Counted from the stretch's first letter, positions 1 through 9,376 are shown. The stretch is DNA of 15,326 nucleotides from Alphaproteobacteria bacterium (GCA_003695135.1 RFIR01000058.1:1-15326), one strand, 5' to 3'. Notes: generated from the letters alone by a model not told the origin. Numbers and translations: made by a program.

Positions 1-2043
1 CAGCCAGTCGGGCGCCAGCGGCGTGAGGCGGATGTCGCGCACCGCATAGGCCTCGCGCTCGGCGATGCCGATCCAGCCGCGGCCATGGGCAAGCCGGCCC
101 TTACGGATGCGGCGGATCTCGGGCGTCCCGGCGGCGGCGAGCCGGATCACCCCGCCGCGGGTGGGTTCGATGACCGGTGCGAGCACCCTGCCGGTCGAGA
201 TCGGGTCGGCGAATTCCTTCGGCGCCGACGGCCCGACCGCGGTGACGATCTCGCGCTCGGCATCGGCGATGCGGTAAAGCCCCGCCTCCGGCGCCCGGAA
301 CTCGCCGGTCCAGCGGCCGGGGCGGGTGAGCTTCAGCGTCAGCACGGTCTCAGCCCCGTCCGGCCCGGTCACGGTCACATCTTCGGGCAGGTCCTTCAGC
401 GAACGGCGGGTGATGCGGATCAGCGCGCCGGAGACCTCGGCCACCAGCGCCTCCTCCTCCAGCTCCGGCTCCTTCATCAGCCAGTGCGCCAGCCGGCGCA
501 GCAGTTCCGCCTGCGGTCCGCCGCCCTCAAAGCCGCGCGTCCACAGCCAGGCATGATCGGAGGCGAGCATCGCCACCCGTCCCTTGCCCGGCCGGTCGAG
601 GATCAGGAGCGGCCGGTTCCCGGGGCCCGCCATCAGCGTCTCGCCCCGCGTCGCCTTCATCTCGATCAGCCGGAACCAGCGGCCCCAGGAAGGCTCGGAG
701 CCGCCGGGCGGCGGCAGCGCGCCCTCCAGCGCCTCGGTCACCGGATGGCGGAAACCGGTGGGCGTGACCTGCGGGCGATAGCCCTTCTCGACGATCCTTC
801 CGGTCGGATCGGCGGGCAGCACCTCGCGGATCGGGGTGCGGTGCAGGCTTTCCAGCCCGGCATAGGTGGGGCCGGAGGCGACCAGTACCGCGCCGCCTTC
901 CTCGACATAGCGCACGACATTGGCCAGATAGGTGCGCGGCAGCACGCCGCGCCGGCGGTAGCGGTCGAAGATGATCAGATCGAACTCGTCGATCTTTTCC
1001 ATGAACAGCTCGCGGGTGGGAAAGGCGATCAGCGACAGCTCGAAGACCGGCACCCCGTCCTGCTTCTCCGGCGGGCGCAGGATGGTGAAATGCACCAGAT
1101 CGACCGATGGATCGGCCTTGAGCAGGTTGCGCCAGGTCCGCTCGCCCGGATGCGGCTCGCCCGAGACCAGCAGCACCCGCAGCCGGTCGCGCACGCCGTT
1201 GATGGTGACCACCGCGGCATTGTTGCGCTCGGTCAGCTCGCCATCGAGGACCGGGGTGGAAAGCTGGATGATGTTGGCCCCGCCATGGGCGATCTCGAGC
1301 GGCAGCTCGATCGAGCGGCCCACCGGCACCCGCAGGCTGAAGGCGGGCTTGCCGTCGATGGCCACGCGCAATTCGGCATCTCCCGCCACCCCCTCCGGCG
1401 TGGCGCCGAGCGGCGCGATCATCAGCTTCAGCGTGACTTCCTCGCCGACGATGCCGAAGGCGGGTGCCGCCTGAAGCTTCAGCGCCCGGTCCCATTCGTC
1501 CTCGCGCCCCGTCAGAAGCAGGTGCAGCGGGGCAGGAAAGCTCTCCAGCACGTCGGCGTCATGGACCTGACCGTCGCTGATCAGAATGGCCCCGGCGATG
1601 CGGTCGGGCGAGACCTCGGCCGCCGCCTCGCTCAGCGCCGTCATCAGCCTTGTGCCGGGGTCCGCGGCGATGCCGGTCTGCGGGTGCAGCCGTACAACCC
1701 TCGTCTCGACCGGCGCGGCGTCGGGACGCGCCCTGGCAAAGCGCTTCAGCGCCGCCTCGACCGCCTCGGCGGTGTCCGCGGTCAGGGCTGCGCGATCCTC
1801 GATCTCCTGGCTTGCACTCTCGTCGATCACCACGAAGACCACATCCGACAGCGGATCGCGCAGCTCCTCGCGCAGGGTCGGGCCGGCCAGCGCCGCGAGC
1901 AGCACCGCAAAGCCGAGGCCCCGCAGCCACCAGCCGGCGCCGCCGCGCCACAGCGCGAAGATCACCAGCACCAGCGCGGCGCCGGCCAGCGCGGCCAGCA
2001 GCGGCAGCGGGATCAGCGGGGCGAAGGAGATGGCGGCGTGCAT
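1..2043 (-). CDS. Membrane protein with vWA domain and glutamine-amidotransferase-like domain (3' end outside window)
   Basis: This is the last visible gene of the MoxR operon. The frame is open from an ATG at 2041-2043 to the window edge, giving 681 residues with no stop, so the C-terminus is missing. Two hydrophobic segments lie near residues 8-30 and 36-52. A vWA-type domain follows, with a complete-looking MIDAS metal site: DESAS at residues 74-78, Thr131, and ISDG with Asp157. A class I amidotransferase-like fold appears at about residues 280-460 (for example RVLLVSGEPHPGERTW and YVEEGGAVLVASGPTY). I see no convincing catalytic Cys/His pair, so amidotransferase activity is unlikely. Only 2 nt separate it from the stop of the upstream DUF4159 gene and its Shine-Dalgarno is weak, which suggests translational coupling. 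The family is often labelled 'glutamine amidotransferase' or 'membrane protein', without a proven function. The envelope partner role with MoxR is inferred from context. Confidence 0.85.
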   Translation of the reverse strand, partial: MHAAISFAPLIPLPLLAALAGAALVLVIFALWRGGAGWWLRGLGFAVLLAALAGPTLREELRDPLSDVVFVVIDESASQEIEDRAALTADTAEAVEAALKRFARARPDAAPVETRVVRLHPQTGIAADPGTRLMTALSEAAAEVSPDRIAGAILISDGQVHDADVLESFPAPLHLLLTGREDEWDRALKLQAAPAFGIVGEEVTLKLMIAPLGATPEGVAGDAELRVAIDGKPAFSLRVPVGRSIELPLEIAHGGANIIQLSTPVLDGELTERNNAAVVTINGVRDRLRVLLVSGEPHPGERTWRNLLKADPSVDLVHFTILRPPEKQDGVPVFELSLIAFPTRELFMEKIDEFDLIIFDRYRRRGVLPRTYLANVVRYVEEGGAVLVASGPTYAGLESLHRTPIREVLPADPTGRIVEKGYRPQVTPTGFRHPVTEALEGALPPPGGSEPSWGRWFRLIEMKATRGETLMAGPGNRPLLILDRPGKGRVAMLASDHAWLWTRGFEGGGPQAELLRRLAHWLMKEPELEEEALVAEVSGALIRITRRSLKDLPEDVTVTGPDGAETVLTLKLTRPGRWTGEFRAPEAGLYRIADAEREIVTAVGPSAPKEFADPISTGRVLAPVIEPTRGGVIRLAAAGTPEIRRIRKGRLAHGRGWIGIAEREAYAVRDIRLTPLAPDWL

Positions 2044-2045
2044 CG

Positions 2046-4847
2046 CTACTGCCCCAGCCGGTCGAGCAGGGCCGGAACGTGCACCTGATCGGATTTGTAG
2101 TTCCCGGTCATCACATGCATCACCAGATTGATGCCGAAGCGCCAGGCCATCTCGCGCTGGCGATCGCCGCCCAGCGCCCGGCCCACCGGGAACATCGGCC
2201 GGCCGGAGCTGTCCATCGCCCAGGCCGCGGCCCAGTCATTGGAGCCGATCACCACCGGCGTCACCCCGTCATTGAGGTTGCGGAACGGCATGCCCTCCAC
2301 CTGCTCGACATTCTGCGCCGCCTCCACCCAGACCTGGCCTTCGATGAAGCGGCCGGGAAAGCTCTGGATCAGGTAGAAGGTGCGGGTCAGCACATGGTCG
2401 GCCGGCACCGGCTCCAGCGGCGGGATGTCGAGCTGGGCGGCGATCTTCTGCAGGATGCGGCCATTGGGCGTGCCGCGGCCGATGCCGGCGCCGAGATTGG
2501 CGTCGCGGGTGTCGAAGACGATCATGCCGCCCGAACGCAGATAGGCGTTGAGCCGGGCGATCGCCGCGGGCGAGGGCGCGCGCTGGCCTTCCGAGATCGG
2601 CCAGTAGAGCATGGGGAAGAAGGCAAGCTCGTCACGCTCGATGTCCACCGCCATCGGCTCGCCCGGCTCGATGGCTGTGCGCGCGGTCAGCATGCGCGAG
2701 AGACCGGCGAGCCCGGCGGCGCTGATCCGGTCGACCTTCGCATCGCCGGTGACGACATAGGCGAGCACGGTCTCGCGGGTGGCGCGGATCGCGGTTTCCT
2801 CGTCGACCTCCTGCGCCGCGGCCGGTGCGGGCGGCAGGCCGAGCGCGAGGCCGAGGGCAAGGAGCGTTACCGCCGTCGCCGCGACCCGCCGCCGGCCGAA
2901 GCCGAGCCGCCCGCCGATCCAGAGCGCGGCGATCAGGTCGAGCGCCATGAGCGCCAGCGCCGCCATCAGGAACCAGTGCATCAGACCCGTCTCCTCGCTC
3001 GCGCCCAGTTCCTCGCGCAGGGCGCCGGCGGGCGGATCGGCGGCGGGTTCCAGCTCGGCCTCCCGGTCCAGAAGGTTGATCGCCACCACCCGGTCGCCTG
3101 CGCTGTAGAGCCCCGGCGGCGCATCCGGTCCCGGCCGCCCCTCCGCCAGACGCGCGCCCGGCACGCCGGACAGCGCACTGGCATCCATGGGCCGGCCGAA
3201 GCCGTCGAGCACCAGCTCGGGCGTCCAGATCAGCCCCTCGAGATCGGCCGCCTGCGGCCCGCCGGCGCGGGCGCTGACCGCGAGCCGTTCGAGCATCTGC
3301 ACGAACAGCCCCGAAAGCGGCAGGCTCGACCATTCGGCATTGGCGGTGACATGGAACAGCACCACCCGGCCCTCGCCCTCCTCGCGCGAGGTCACCAGAG
3401 GCGTGCCGTCCTCCAGCGCCGCGATGATGCGGTCGGGCAGCTCGACATCGGGCTGGGCCATGACCTGGCGTTTCACCGTGACCTCGTCGGGCACCGGCAG
3501 GCCGGCAAAGGGGCTGGTTGGGGGAAAGGGGCGCAGCGTCTTGGGATCACCCCAGGACATGGTGCCGCCCACCGTGCGCCCGCCGCCCGCGCGCAGCCGC
3601 ACCGGCAAGAGCGGGTCGAGCGCGGTCTCGCCCGCCGCGCGGGCCAGACGCGGCCCGGCAAAGCGCAACAGCAGGCCGCCCTTGCGCACCCATGCCTCCA
3701 GCGCCTCGCGCTCCTCCGGCGCGAAGGTGCCGATATCGGCCAGCACCAGCACGTCGGGGCTGGCGGCCAGCATGTCGGCCAGCGAGGCCTCGATCACCTC
3801 CGCCGTCGGCACCAGCGCCTTGCGCAGATAATGCAGCGGCGAGACAAGCGTGGCGCCTTCCTGTTCCTGCGCACCCGACAGCAGCCCGACCTTGCGCCGG
3901 CGCACCGCGGCATCGGTCAGCGTCACCGCCCCGGCCGCGGGCCTGCCGATGATGGCCAGCCGGGTGATGCGGTTGCGCAGCTCCAGCGGCAGGTCGAATT
4001 CGGCGGTGGCCAGACGCTCGCCCTCGGCGAATCCGGCCTCGGCGATGGCGAGCCGCCGCTCGGTGCCGCCGGGATCGTTGCCGAGCGCGACGACGGAGAG
4101 CGTCTCGGCCGCATCGGCAGCGGCGCGGACGGCATCGACCTTCAGAAGCCCGTCCTCCAGCCGCGCGGGGCGCAGCCCCGGCACGGTGCGGGGCGGGTCG
4201 ATCACGGTCAGGGTGCCGGCGCCCGCCAGCGTCTCGTCCAGCCGGTCCGTTCCATGCGCCAGCCCGTCGCGCAGCCACCAGCTGTCGATGCCGGCGCTAT
4301 TGGCGGCGATCGCCGCGCCCAGCCATTCCGCCCAGCCGGCACGATCCGGCGCCCAGGCGCGCGGCTGCAGCGCATCGATCCGGCCCTGCCAGTCCGCAGC
4401 GGGGCGCAGGTCGAGCCGCGCCTCGGCCGGCGGGGTATCGGCCAGGGCGACCAGCGCCACCGGCCGCCCGGCGCGGCCGGCCTGATCCAGAAGCTCGCGC
4501 AGCCGGTCGCGCCGTGCCTCCCAATCCGCGGCCGAGGCCCAGCCGCCATCCATGACGATCAGCACCGGCCCCGTGCCCGACATCGGCTGGCGCGGGTTGA
4601 GGATCGGCTCGGCAAAGCCGAGGATCGCCGCGGCCAGCGCAGCGATGCGCAGCAGGAGCAGCCACCACGGCGTGCGTTCGGGGATGCGTTCGGGATCCTT
4701 CAGCCCCAGCAGCAGCCTGACGCCGGGAAAGCGGATCCGCCGTGGCGCCGGCGGGATGGCGCGCAAGAGAAACCACAGCACCGGCAGCGCGGCGAGCGCG
4801 GCCAGAAGCCAGGGGTTGAGAAAGGCGAGTGAACCGATGCTCAGCAT
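2046..4847 (-). CDS. BatA-like N-terminal / DUF4159 C-terminal membrane protein, 933 aa
   Basis: A large membrane protein with a composite architecture. The N-terminus matches the BatA-type double-transmembrane domain (about residues 1-80: FLNPWLLAALAALPVLWFLL, then a second helix at 62-80). A degenerate vWA-like region follows at about 93-215, where the MIDAS position reads MDGGWAS rather than DxSxS. A Rossmann/amidotransferase-like section lies at about 350-520 (DVLVLADIGTF, WVRKGGLLLRFAGPR). Two further helices lie near 622-645 and 653-672, the second ending in an AAAQ segment that resembles a signal-peptide cleavage region. The C-terminal DUF4159 domain spans about 690-915 (LYWPISEG, YLRSGGMIVFDTRD). 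ATG at 4847 is preceded by GGAGGA overlapping the stop of the DUF58 gene, at a longish 13-nt spacing; the gap to that gene is 10 nt. BatA-type proteins accompany MoxR ATPases and DUF58 proteins; the molecular role is not established. Domain assignments are from recall. Confidence 0.9.
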   Translation of the reverse strand: MLSIGSLAFLNPWLLAALAALPVLWFLLRAIPPAPRRIRFPGVRLLLGLKDPERIPERTPWWLLLLRIAALAAAILGFAEPILNPRQPMSGTGPVLIVMDGGWASAADWEARRDRLRELLDQAGRAGRPVALVALADTPPAEARLDLRPAADWQGRIDALQPRAWAPDRAGWAEWLGAAIAANSAGIDSWWLRDGLAHGTDRLDETLAGAGTLTVIDPPRTVPGLRPARLEDGLLKVDAVRAAADAAETLSVVALGNDPGGTERRLAIAEAGFAEGERLATAEFDLPLELRNRITRLAIIGRPAAGAVTLTDAAVRRRKVGLLSGAQEQEGATLVSPLHYLRKALVPTAEVIEASLADMLAASPDVLVLADIGTFAPEEREALEAWVRKGGLLLRFAGPRLARAAGETALDPLLPVRLRAGGGRTVGGTMSWGDPKTLRPFPPTSPFAGLPVPDEVTVKRQVMAQPDVELPDRIIAALEDGTPLVTSREEGEGRVVLFHVTANAEWSSLPLSGLFVQMLERLAVSARAGGPQAADLEGLIWTPELVLDGFGRPMDASALSGVPGARLAEGRPGPDAPPGLYSAGDRVVAINLLDREAELEPAADPPAGALREELGASEETGLMHWFLMAALALMALDLIAALWIGGRLGFGRRRVAATAVTLLALGLALGLPPAPAAAQEVDEETAIRATRETVLAYVVTGDAKVDRISAAGLAGLSRMLTARTAIEPGEPMAVDIERDELAFFPMLYWPISEGQRAPSPAAIARLNAYLRSGGMIVFDTRDANLGAGIGRGTPNGRILQKIAAQLDIPPLEPVPADHVLTRTFYLIQSFPGRFIEGQVWVEAAQNVEQVEGMPFRNLNDGVTPVVIGSNDWAAAWAMDSSGRPMFPVGRALGGDRQREMAWRFGINLVMHVMTGNYKSDQVHVPALLDRLGQ

Positions 4848-4857
4848 GGGCCTGTCG

Positions 4858-5775
4858 TCATCCTCCCGCCCGCGCCAGACCGCCGATGGCCATGTAGAGC
4901 CAAAGGAGCGCGGCGCGCGGGCTGTCGGTGGTGTGATGGATCAGCGCGTGCCAGCCGGTGCGCCGGGCCATGTCGTGCAGCGTCGCCTGGCGCTCGGCCA
5001 GCCTTGCGCGATAGGCCTCGCGCAGCGCCCTTGCCCGCTGGGTCTCGAAATCGACGACGCCGCCCATGCTGCGAAACACCACCCTTCCGTCGAAGGGAAA
5101 GCTCTCCTCGGCCGGGTCGAGGATCTGGACGCAGGCGCCAACGACGCCCGCCTCGGCCGCGCGGCTCAGCGCCGGGAACACCTCGTCGCGCGGCCCCATG
5201 AAATCGCTCAGAAACACCGCCCGGCCGCCCCTGACCATCGGATCGTCGGGCGGGGCGCCGTAATCAGGCCGATCGGGCGCATCGGTGGCCAGCTCGGTGG
5301 CGATGCGGGTCAGCTGCGCCTCGCCCGAACGCGGCCGCGCCGCCGGCGTGCCCATCAGCGCCACCCGCTCGCCGCCGCGCACCAGCAGCACCGACAGCGC
5401 CAGCGCCAGCAGCCGCGCGCGCGCACCCTTGCTGCGCCGGGCGAGATCCGAGCGGTAATCCATCGCCAGCGAATCATCGACCCAGATCTGCACCGATTGC
5501 GCCGATTCCCATTCCATCTGCCGAATGTAGAGCGCGTCCGACCGCGCCGACTGCCGCCAGTCGATGCGCTCGGCCGTGTCCCCCGGCACCGCGTGGCGGA
5601 ACTGCCAGAACGCCTCGCCCGGCCCCGCCCGCCTGCGGCCATGCACGCCGGACACCACGGTGTGGGCCAGCCGCTCGGCCTCGGCCATCAGCGGCGGCAG
5701 CGTCCCGGTGATGCGCTCGGCATCGCGCCGCAGCCACTCGGCCCCGCGCCGCGCCTCGGGGGCGGTTTCGTTCAT
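4858..5775 (-). CDS. DUF58 domain-containing protein, 305 aa
   Basis: A probably cytoplasmic DUF58 protein and usual partner of MoxR ATPases. The signature segment is clear: FRHAVPGDTAERIDWRQSAR at residues 59-78, followed by ALYIRQMEWE. Next comes a vWA-like region with WVDDSLAMDY at 98-107 and FLSDF at 188-192. The MIDAS motif is incomplete, because DDSLA has alanine where the third acidic/hydroxyl position (the last Ser of DxSxS) is expected. The C-terminus has a short hydrophobic stretch (ALLWLYMAIGGLA), possibly a membrane or interaction helix. The start is the ATG at 5773-5775; the frame stays open further upstream, but that part overlaps moxR and reads as low-complexity shadow sequence. 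The gap to the MoxR stop is 10 nt. DUF58 proteins are thought to be clients or adaptors of MoxR; no activity is known for this one. Confidence 0.92.
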   Translation of the reverse strand: MNETAPEARRGAEWLRRDAERITGTLPPLMAEAERLAHTVVSGVHGRRRAGPGEAFWQFRHAVPGDTAERIDWRQSARSDALYIRQMEWESAQSVQIWVDDSLAMDYRSDLARRSKGARARLLALALSVLLVRGGERVALMGTPAARPRSGEAQLTRIATELATDAPDRPDYGAPPDDPMVRGGRAVFLSDFMGPRDEVFPALSRAAEAGVVGACVQILDPAEESFPFDGRVVFRSMGGVVDFETQRARALREAYRARLAERQATLHDMARRTGWHALIHHTTDSPRAALLWLYMAIGGLARAGG

Positions 5776-5785
5776 CGCAACGGTC

Positions 5786-6808
<1,023 letters not shown>

Positions 6809-6856
6809 CAGCTCTGCCTCCGGCCCGTCGCGCGGGGTCTCTGTTAGGGATTGATT

Positions 6857-6891
6857 GCTGGAGATTCTAGGCGGTTGCGTTGTAAAGTCCA
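6857..6891 (-). promoter_or_regulatory. Candidate sigma-70-type promoter of the MoxR operon
   Basis: On the minus strand, TGGACT (complement of 6886-6891) and TAGAAT (complement of 6864-6869) are separated by 16 nt. They resemble -35 (4 of 6) and -10 (5 of 6) boxes. The expected start of transcription is near 6857, about 48 nt before the moxR ATG. The call rests on hexamer similarity and on its place in the 115-nt divergent gap. I could not see a convincing matching promoter for DUF1285 on the other strand. Confidence 0.3.
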
Positions 6892-6923
6892 GCGCGGCGG
6901 GCTTTCAGAGGGAGAATTGTCCC

Positions 6924-7538
6924 ATGACCGGCGATCAAAGCTCTGCGACCACGGCCCGGGCCGGCGACGACGCGCCGGCCCCGGATGCCGACGCGCTGGC
7001 GCGAACCGCGCGCGAGGTCGCCCGGCGCGGCCTGCCGCCAGTGCATCTGTGGAATCCGCCCTTCTGCGGCGATCTCGACATCCGCATCGCCCGCGACGGG
7101 CTGTGGTACTATCTCGGCACGCCGATCGGGCGCATGCCGCTGGTCAAGCTGTTCGCCTCGATCCTGCGCCGTGACGAGGACGGGAAATACTATCTCGTCA
7201 CCCCGGTGGAGAAGGTCGGCATCCGCGTCGACGACGCCCCCTTCGTCGCGGTGGATTTCCGGGTCGAGAACCCCGGCCCCGATCAGGTTCTGGTCTTTCG
7301 CACCAATCTCGACGACGAGGCCGCGGCCGGGCCGGAGCACCCGATTCGCGTCGAGCGCGACCCGGAGACCGGCGAGCCCTCACCTTACGTCCACATCCGC
7401 GCCCGGCTCGAGGCGCTGATCGACCGCAAGAGCTTCTATCGCCTCGTCGAGATCGGCGAGCACGAGAATGGCTGGTTCGGCCTGCGCTCGGGCGGGGTGT
7501 TCTTCCCGATCATCCCCTCGGCCGAACTGGAGGTCTAG
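6924..7538 (+). CDS. DUF1285 domain-containing protein, 204 aa
   Basis: A small soluble protein of the DUF1285 family, of unknown function, common in Alphaproteobacteria. The N-terminus (about 1-35) is a low-complexity Ala/Asp/Thr-rich leader. The conserved core begins at GLPPVHLWNPPFCGDLDIRI (36-55) and includes DGLWYYLGTPIGRMPLVKLF (58-77), a VTPVEKVGIRVDDAPFVAVD block (92-111) and a C-terminal GWFGLRSGGVFFPIIP segment (183-198). The ATG at 6924 is preceded by a GAGGGAGA Shine-Dalgarno. The frame is open for 23 more codons upstream, but these lie in the promoter gap and have no ribosome site. It is divergent from the MoxR operon, an arrangement I recall from other Rhodobacterales. No signal peptide or membrane segment is seen. 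No catalytic role can be assigned. Confidence 0.92.
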   Translation: MTGDQSSATTARAGDDAPAPDADALARTAREVARRGLPPVHLWNPPFCGDLDIRIARDGLWYYLGTPIGRMPLVKLFASILRRDEDGKYYLVTPVEKVGIRVDDAPFVAVDFRVENPGPDQVLVFRTNLDDEAAAGPEHPIRVERDPETGEPSPYVHIRARLEALIDRKSFYRLVEIGEHENGWFGLRSGGVFFPIIPSAELEV

Positions 7539-7607
7539 CGAGCCGGCTCCGTGCAGGCGGAAAGCTCGCGCACCGACACCGCCGGTCGCCACCCTGTTTC
7601 CTTCTTC

Positions 7608-7701
7608 TTGGCGCCAATACTCCAGGGGGTGAATGCTCCGCAGGAGCAGAGGGGGACAGCGTCCCCCTCTCCGCCGGTTCCGCCGGGGCAAAACACCGGC
7701 G
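7608..7701. repeat. Palindrome cluster after DUF1285; candidate interspersed repeat / terminator
   Basis: Several perfect palindromes are packed together. TTGGCGCCAA is self-complementary at 7608-7617. GCTCC/GGAGC pairs around a GCA loop at 7635-7647. AGAGGGGGAC pairs with GTCCCCCTCT around an AGC loop at 7648-7670, a 10-bp stem directly abutting the previous one. CGCCGGT/ACCGGCG (7672-7678 and 7695-7701) forms a further, looser stem. The linker AATACTCCAGGGGGTGAA resembles a motif I recall in many intergenic regions of Rhodobacteraceae, so this may be a copy of a dispersed palindromic repeat. It lies 70 nt after the DUF1285 stop and could end or protect that transcript, although no T-run follows. 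Confidence 0.55.
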
Positions 7702-7710
7702 CACCGCGCG

Positions 7711-7893
7711 GAGCGTTGTCAATAATTTGCAGATCAACTGGGACGCCCGTCACTTTATTTACTTAATAGCTACGTTGATTCAGGCATTTATTGCGTAATT
7801 GACAGAATCGCGCCACAAAAGCCCATGGGTGGGTTTCAGCTTCGCGAGATGCGTGCGCCCCCCGCCGACACAGATGTCCCTGGGAGGATAGGA
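7711..7893 (+). promoter_or_regulatory. Low-GC leader and probable promoter region of the ABC importer operon
   Basis: The stretch between DUF1285 and the binding-protein gene is 355 nt without a gene; its right half is this leader. By hand count 7711-7810 is 40% GC, well below the flanking genes. It contains a perfect -35-like TTGACA at 7799-7804, but at 16-18 nt spacing the sequence is CCCATGG-like and not a -10 match, so an activator-dependent or non-sigma-70 start is possible. An AT-rich run lies at 7755-7768. The palindrome CCCATGGG is at 7822-7829. The ribosome site is GGGAGG at 7882-7887. I recognise no known riboswitch. Confidence 0.35.
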
Positions 7894-9282
7894 ATGAAAT
7901 TGTACTCCGTCAGCCGCCGCGGCCTGCTCAAGGGCGGCGCCGTGCTCGGCGCCGGTCTCGCCGCGCCGACGATCTTCACCTCGCGCGCCTCGGCCTTCAC
8001 CAACGAGCCGACCGGCTCGACCGTGACGCTCGGCTTCAACGTGCCGCAGACCGGCCCCTATGCCGAAGAGGGCAAGGACGAGCTGCGCGCCCAGCAGCTC
8101 GCCGTCGAGCATCTCAACGGCGAGGGCGATGGCGGCATGCTCAACACCTTCAGCTCCAAGGCGCTGCAGGGCAACGGCATCCTCGGCAAGAAGGTGACCT
8201 TCGTCACCGGCGACACCCAGACCAAGTCGGATGCCGCCCGCGCCAGTGCCAAGTCGATGATCGAGAAGGACGGCGCCATCATGATCAATGGCGGCTCGTC
8301 CTCGGGCGTCGCCATCGCCGTTCAGGGCCTGTGCCAGGATGCCGGCGTGATCTTCATGGCCGGCCTGACCCATTCCAACGACACCACCGGCAAGGACAAG
8401 AAGGCCAACGGCTTCCGCCACTTCTTCAACGCCTACATGTCGGGCGCCGCGCTGGCGCCGGTGCTGAAGAACGCCTATGGCGCCGACCGCCGCGCCTATC
8501 ACCTGACGGCCGACTACACCTGGGGCTGGACCCAGCAGGAATCGATCGTCGCCGCGACCGAGGGCATCGGCTGGGAAACCGTCGAGACCGTGCTGACCCC
8601 GCTGGCCTCGACCGACTTCTCCTCCTACATCGCCCCGGTGCTGAACTCGGGCGCCGACGTGCTGGTGCTCAACCACTATGGCGGCAACATGGTCAACTCG
8701 CTGACCCAGGCGGTGCAGTTCGGCCTGCGCGACAAGACGGTCAACGGCAAGCAGTTCGAGATCGTCGTGCCGCTCTATTCGGAGCTGATGGCCAAGGGCG
8801 CGGGCGAGAACATCAAGGGCGTGCTGGGCTCGATGAACTGGAACTGGCAGCTCGACGATGCCGGCACCAAGGCCTTCGTGCAGTCCTTCGGCAAGAAGTA
8901 CGGCTTCCCGCCCTCGAACTCGGCCCAGACCTGCTATGCCCAGGTCATCCTCTATGCCGATGCCGTGGCGCGCGCCGGTTCGTTCAACCCCTGCGCGGTG
9001 GTCGAGGCGCTGGAAGGCGGCGACAGCTCGCTGCCCGGCGTCAGCTCGGCGGCCAACAAGGGCTTCCTGTTCGACGGGCTCGGCAACGGCCCGACCCTCT
9101 ACCGCTCGGCCGATCACCAGTGCTTCAAGGACGTGCTGGTGGTGAAGGGGCGCGAGAACCCGACCACCGAATACGACACGCTGGAGATCGTGGAGAAGAC
9201 CCCGGCGGCGCAGGTCTGGTACGAGCCCGATCACCCGATGTTCGCCGGCGGCAATCTCGGCACCTGCAACCCGGGCGCCTGA
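7894..9282 (+). CDS. Tat-exported substrate-binding protein of a HAAT-type (branched-chain amino acid-like) ABC importer, 462 aa
   Basis: The periplasmic receptor of the importer encoded downstream. The N-terminus carries a twin-arginine signal, SRRGLLK at residues 7-13, then a hydrophobic run and a likely cleavage site after ASA (34). The mature protein opens with VTLGFNVPQTGPYAEEGKDE, the start of a type I periplasmic-binding fold (Peripla_BP_6-like), with INGGSSSGVAIAV (131-143) and DYTWGWTQQES (207-217) as further conserved parts. At 462 residues it is about 90-100 longer than E. coli LivJ. Five cysteines (147, 347, 367, 410, 458) would be exported and could form disulfides. The chosen ATG at 7894 has GGGAGG six nt upstream; the frame opens earlier at 7825, but without a ribosome site and before the Tat motif. 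The substrate is unknown: amino acids, amides, urea-like compounds or other small organics are all possible for this family. Confidence 0.93.
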   Translation: MKLYSVSRRGLLKGGAVLGAGLAAPTIFTSRASAFTNEPTGSTVTLGFNVPQTGPYAEEGKDELRAQQLAVEHLNGEGDGGMLNTFSSKALQGNGILGKKVTFVTGDTQTKSDAARASAKSMIEKDGAIMINGGSSSGVAIAVQGLCQDAGVIFMAGLTHSNDTTGKDKKANGFRHFFNAYMSGAALAPVLKNAYGADRRAYHLTADYTWGWTQQESIVAATEGIGWETVETVLTPLASTDFSSYIAPVLNSGADVLVLNHYGGNMVNSLTQAVQFGLRDKTVNGKQFEIVVPLYSELMAKGAGENIKGVLGSMNWNWQLDDAGTKAFVQSFGKKYGFPPSNSAQTCYAQVILYADAVARAGSFNPCAVVEALEGGDSSLPGVSSAANKGFLFDGLGNGPTLYRSADHQCFKDVLVVKGRENPTTEYDTLEIVEKTPAAQVWYEPDHPMFAGGNLGTCNPGA

Positions 9283-9316
9283 GCCACCCCCGACACGCAA
9301 CCGGTCGGCCCCGCCC

Positions 9317-9351
9317 GGGCCGGCCGGACCATCCGGTCTCACGGCCGGCCC
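9317..9351 (+). other. Strong intra-operon stem-loop between binding protein and first permease
   Basis: GGGCCGGCCG (9317-9326) pairs perfectly with CGGCCGGCCC (9342-9351). Inside, GACC (9327-9330) pairs with GGTC (9335-9338) around an ATCC loop, leaving TCA as a bulge. It sits 34 nt after the binding-protein stop and 25 nt before the permease ATG. No T-run follows, so it fits an mRNA-protecting or attenuating hairpin better than a full terminator. Confidence 0.6.
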
Positions 9352-9376
9352 TTCCCCCTGATGCTGGAGCGGGGCT

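Noticed and set aside
1..2043. Active glutamine amidotransferase
   Set aside because: The fold resemblance is there, but I found no convincing nucleophilic Cys with partner His/Glu; the label reflects structure, not activity.
1650..4832. Very long plus-strand open frame (over 1000 codons) opposite the DUF4159 gene, and similar long frames at 85-2088, 7780-9417, 9398-11575 and 11834-13768
   Set aside because: These are antisense to genes with clear domains, are composed of Arg/His/Gln/Gly-rich low-complexity peptide, and are the expected by-product of high GC at third codon positions.
7799..7827. Sigma-70 promoter built on the perfect TTGACA at 7799-7804
   Set aside because: No acceptable -10 hexamer at 15-19 nt spacing, so I list only a general regulatory region and not a defined promoter.
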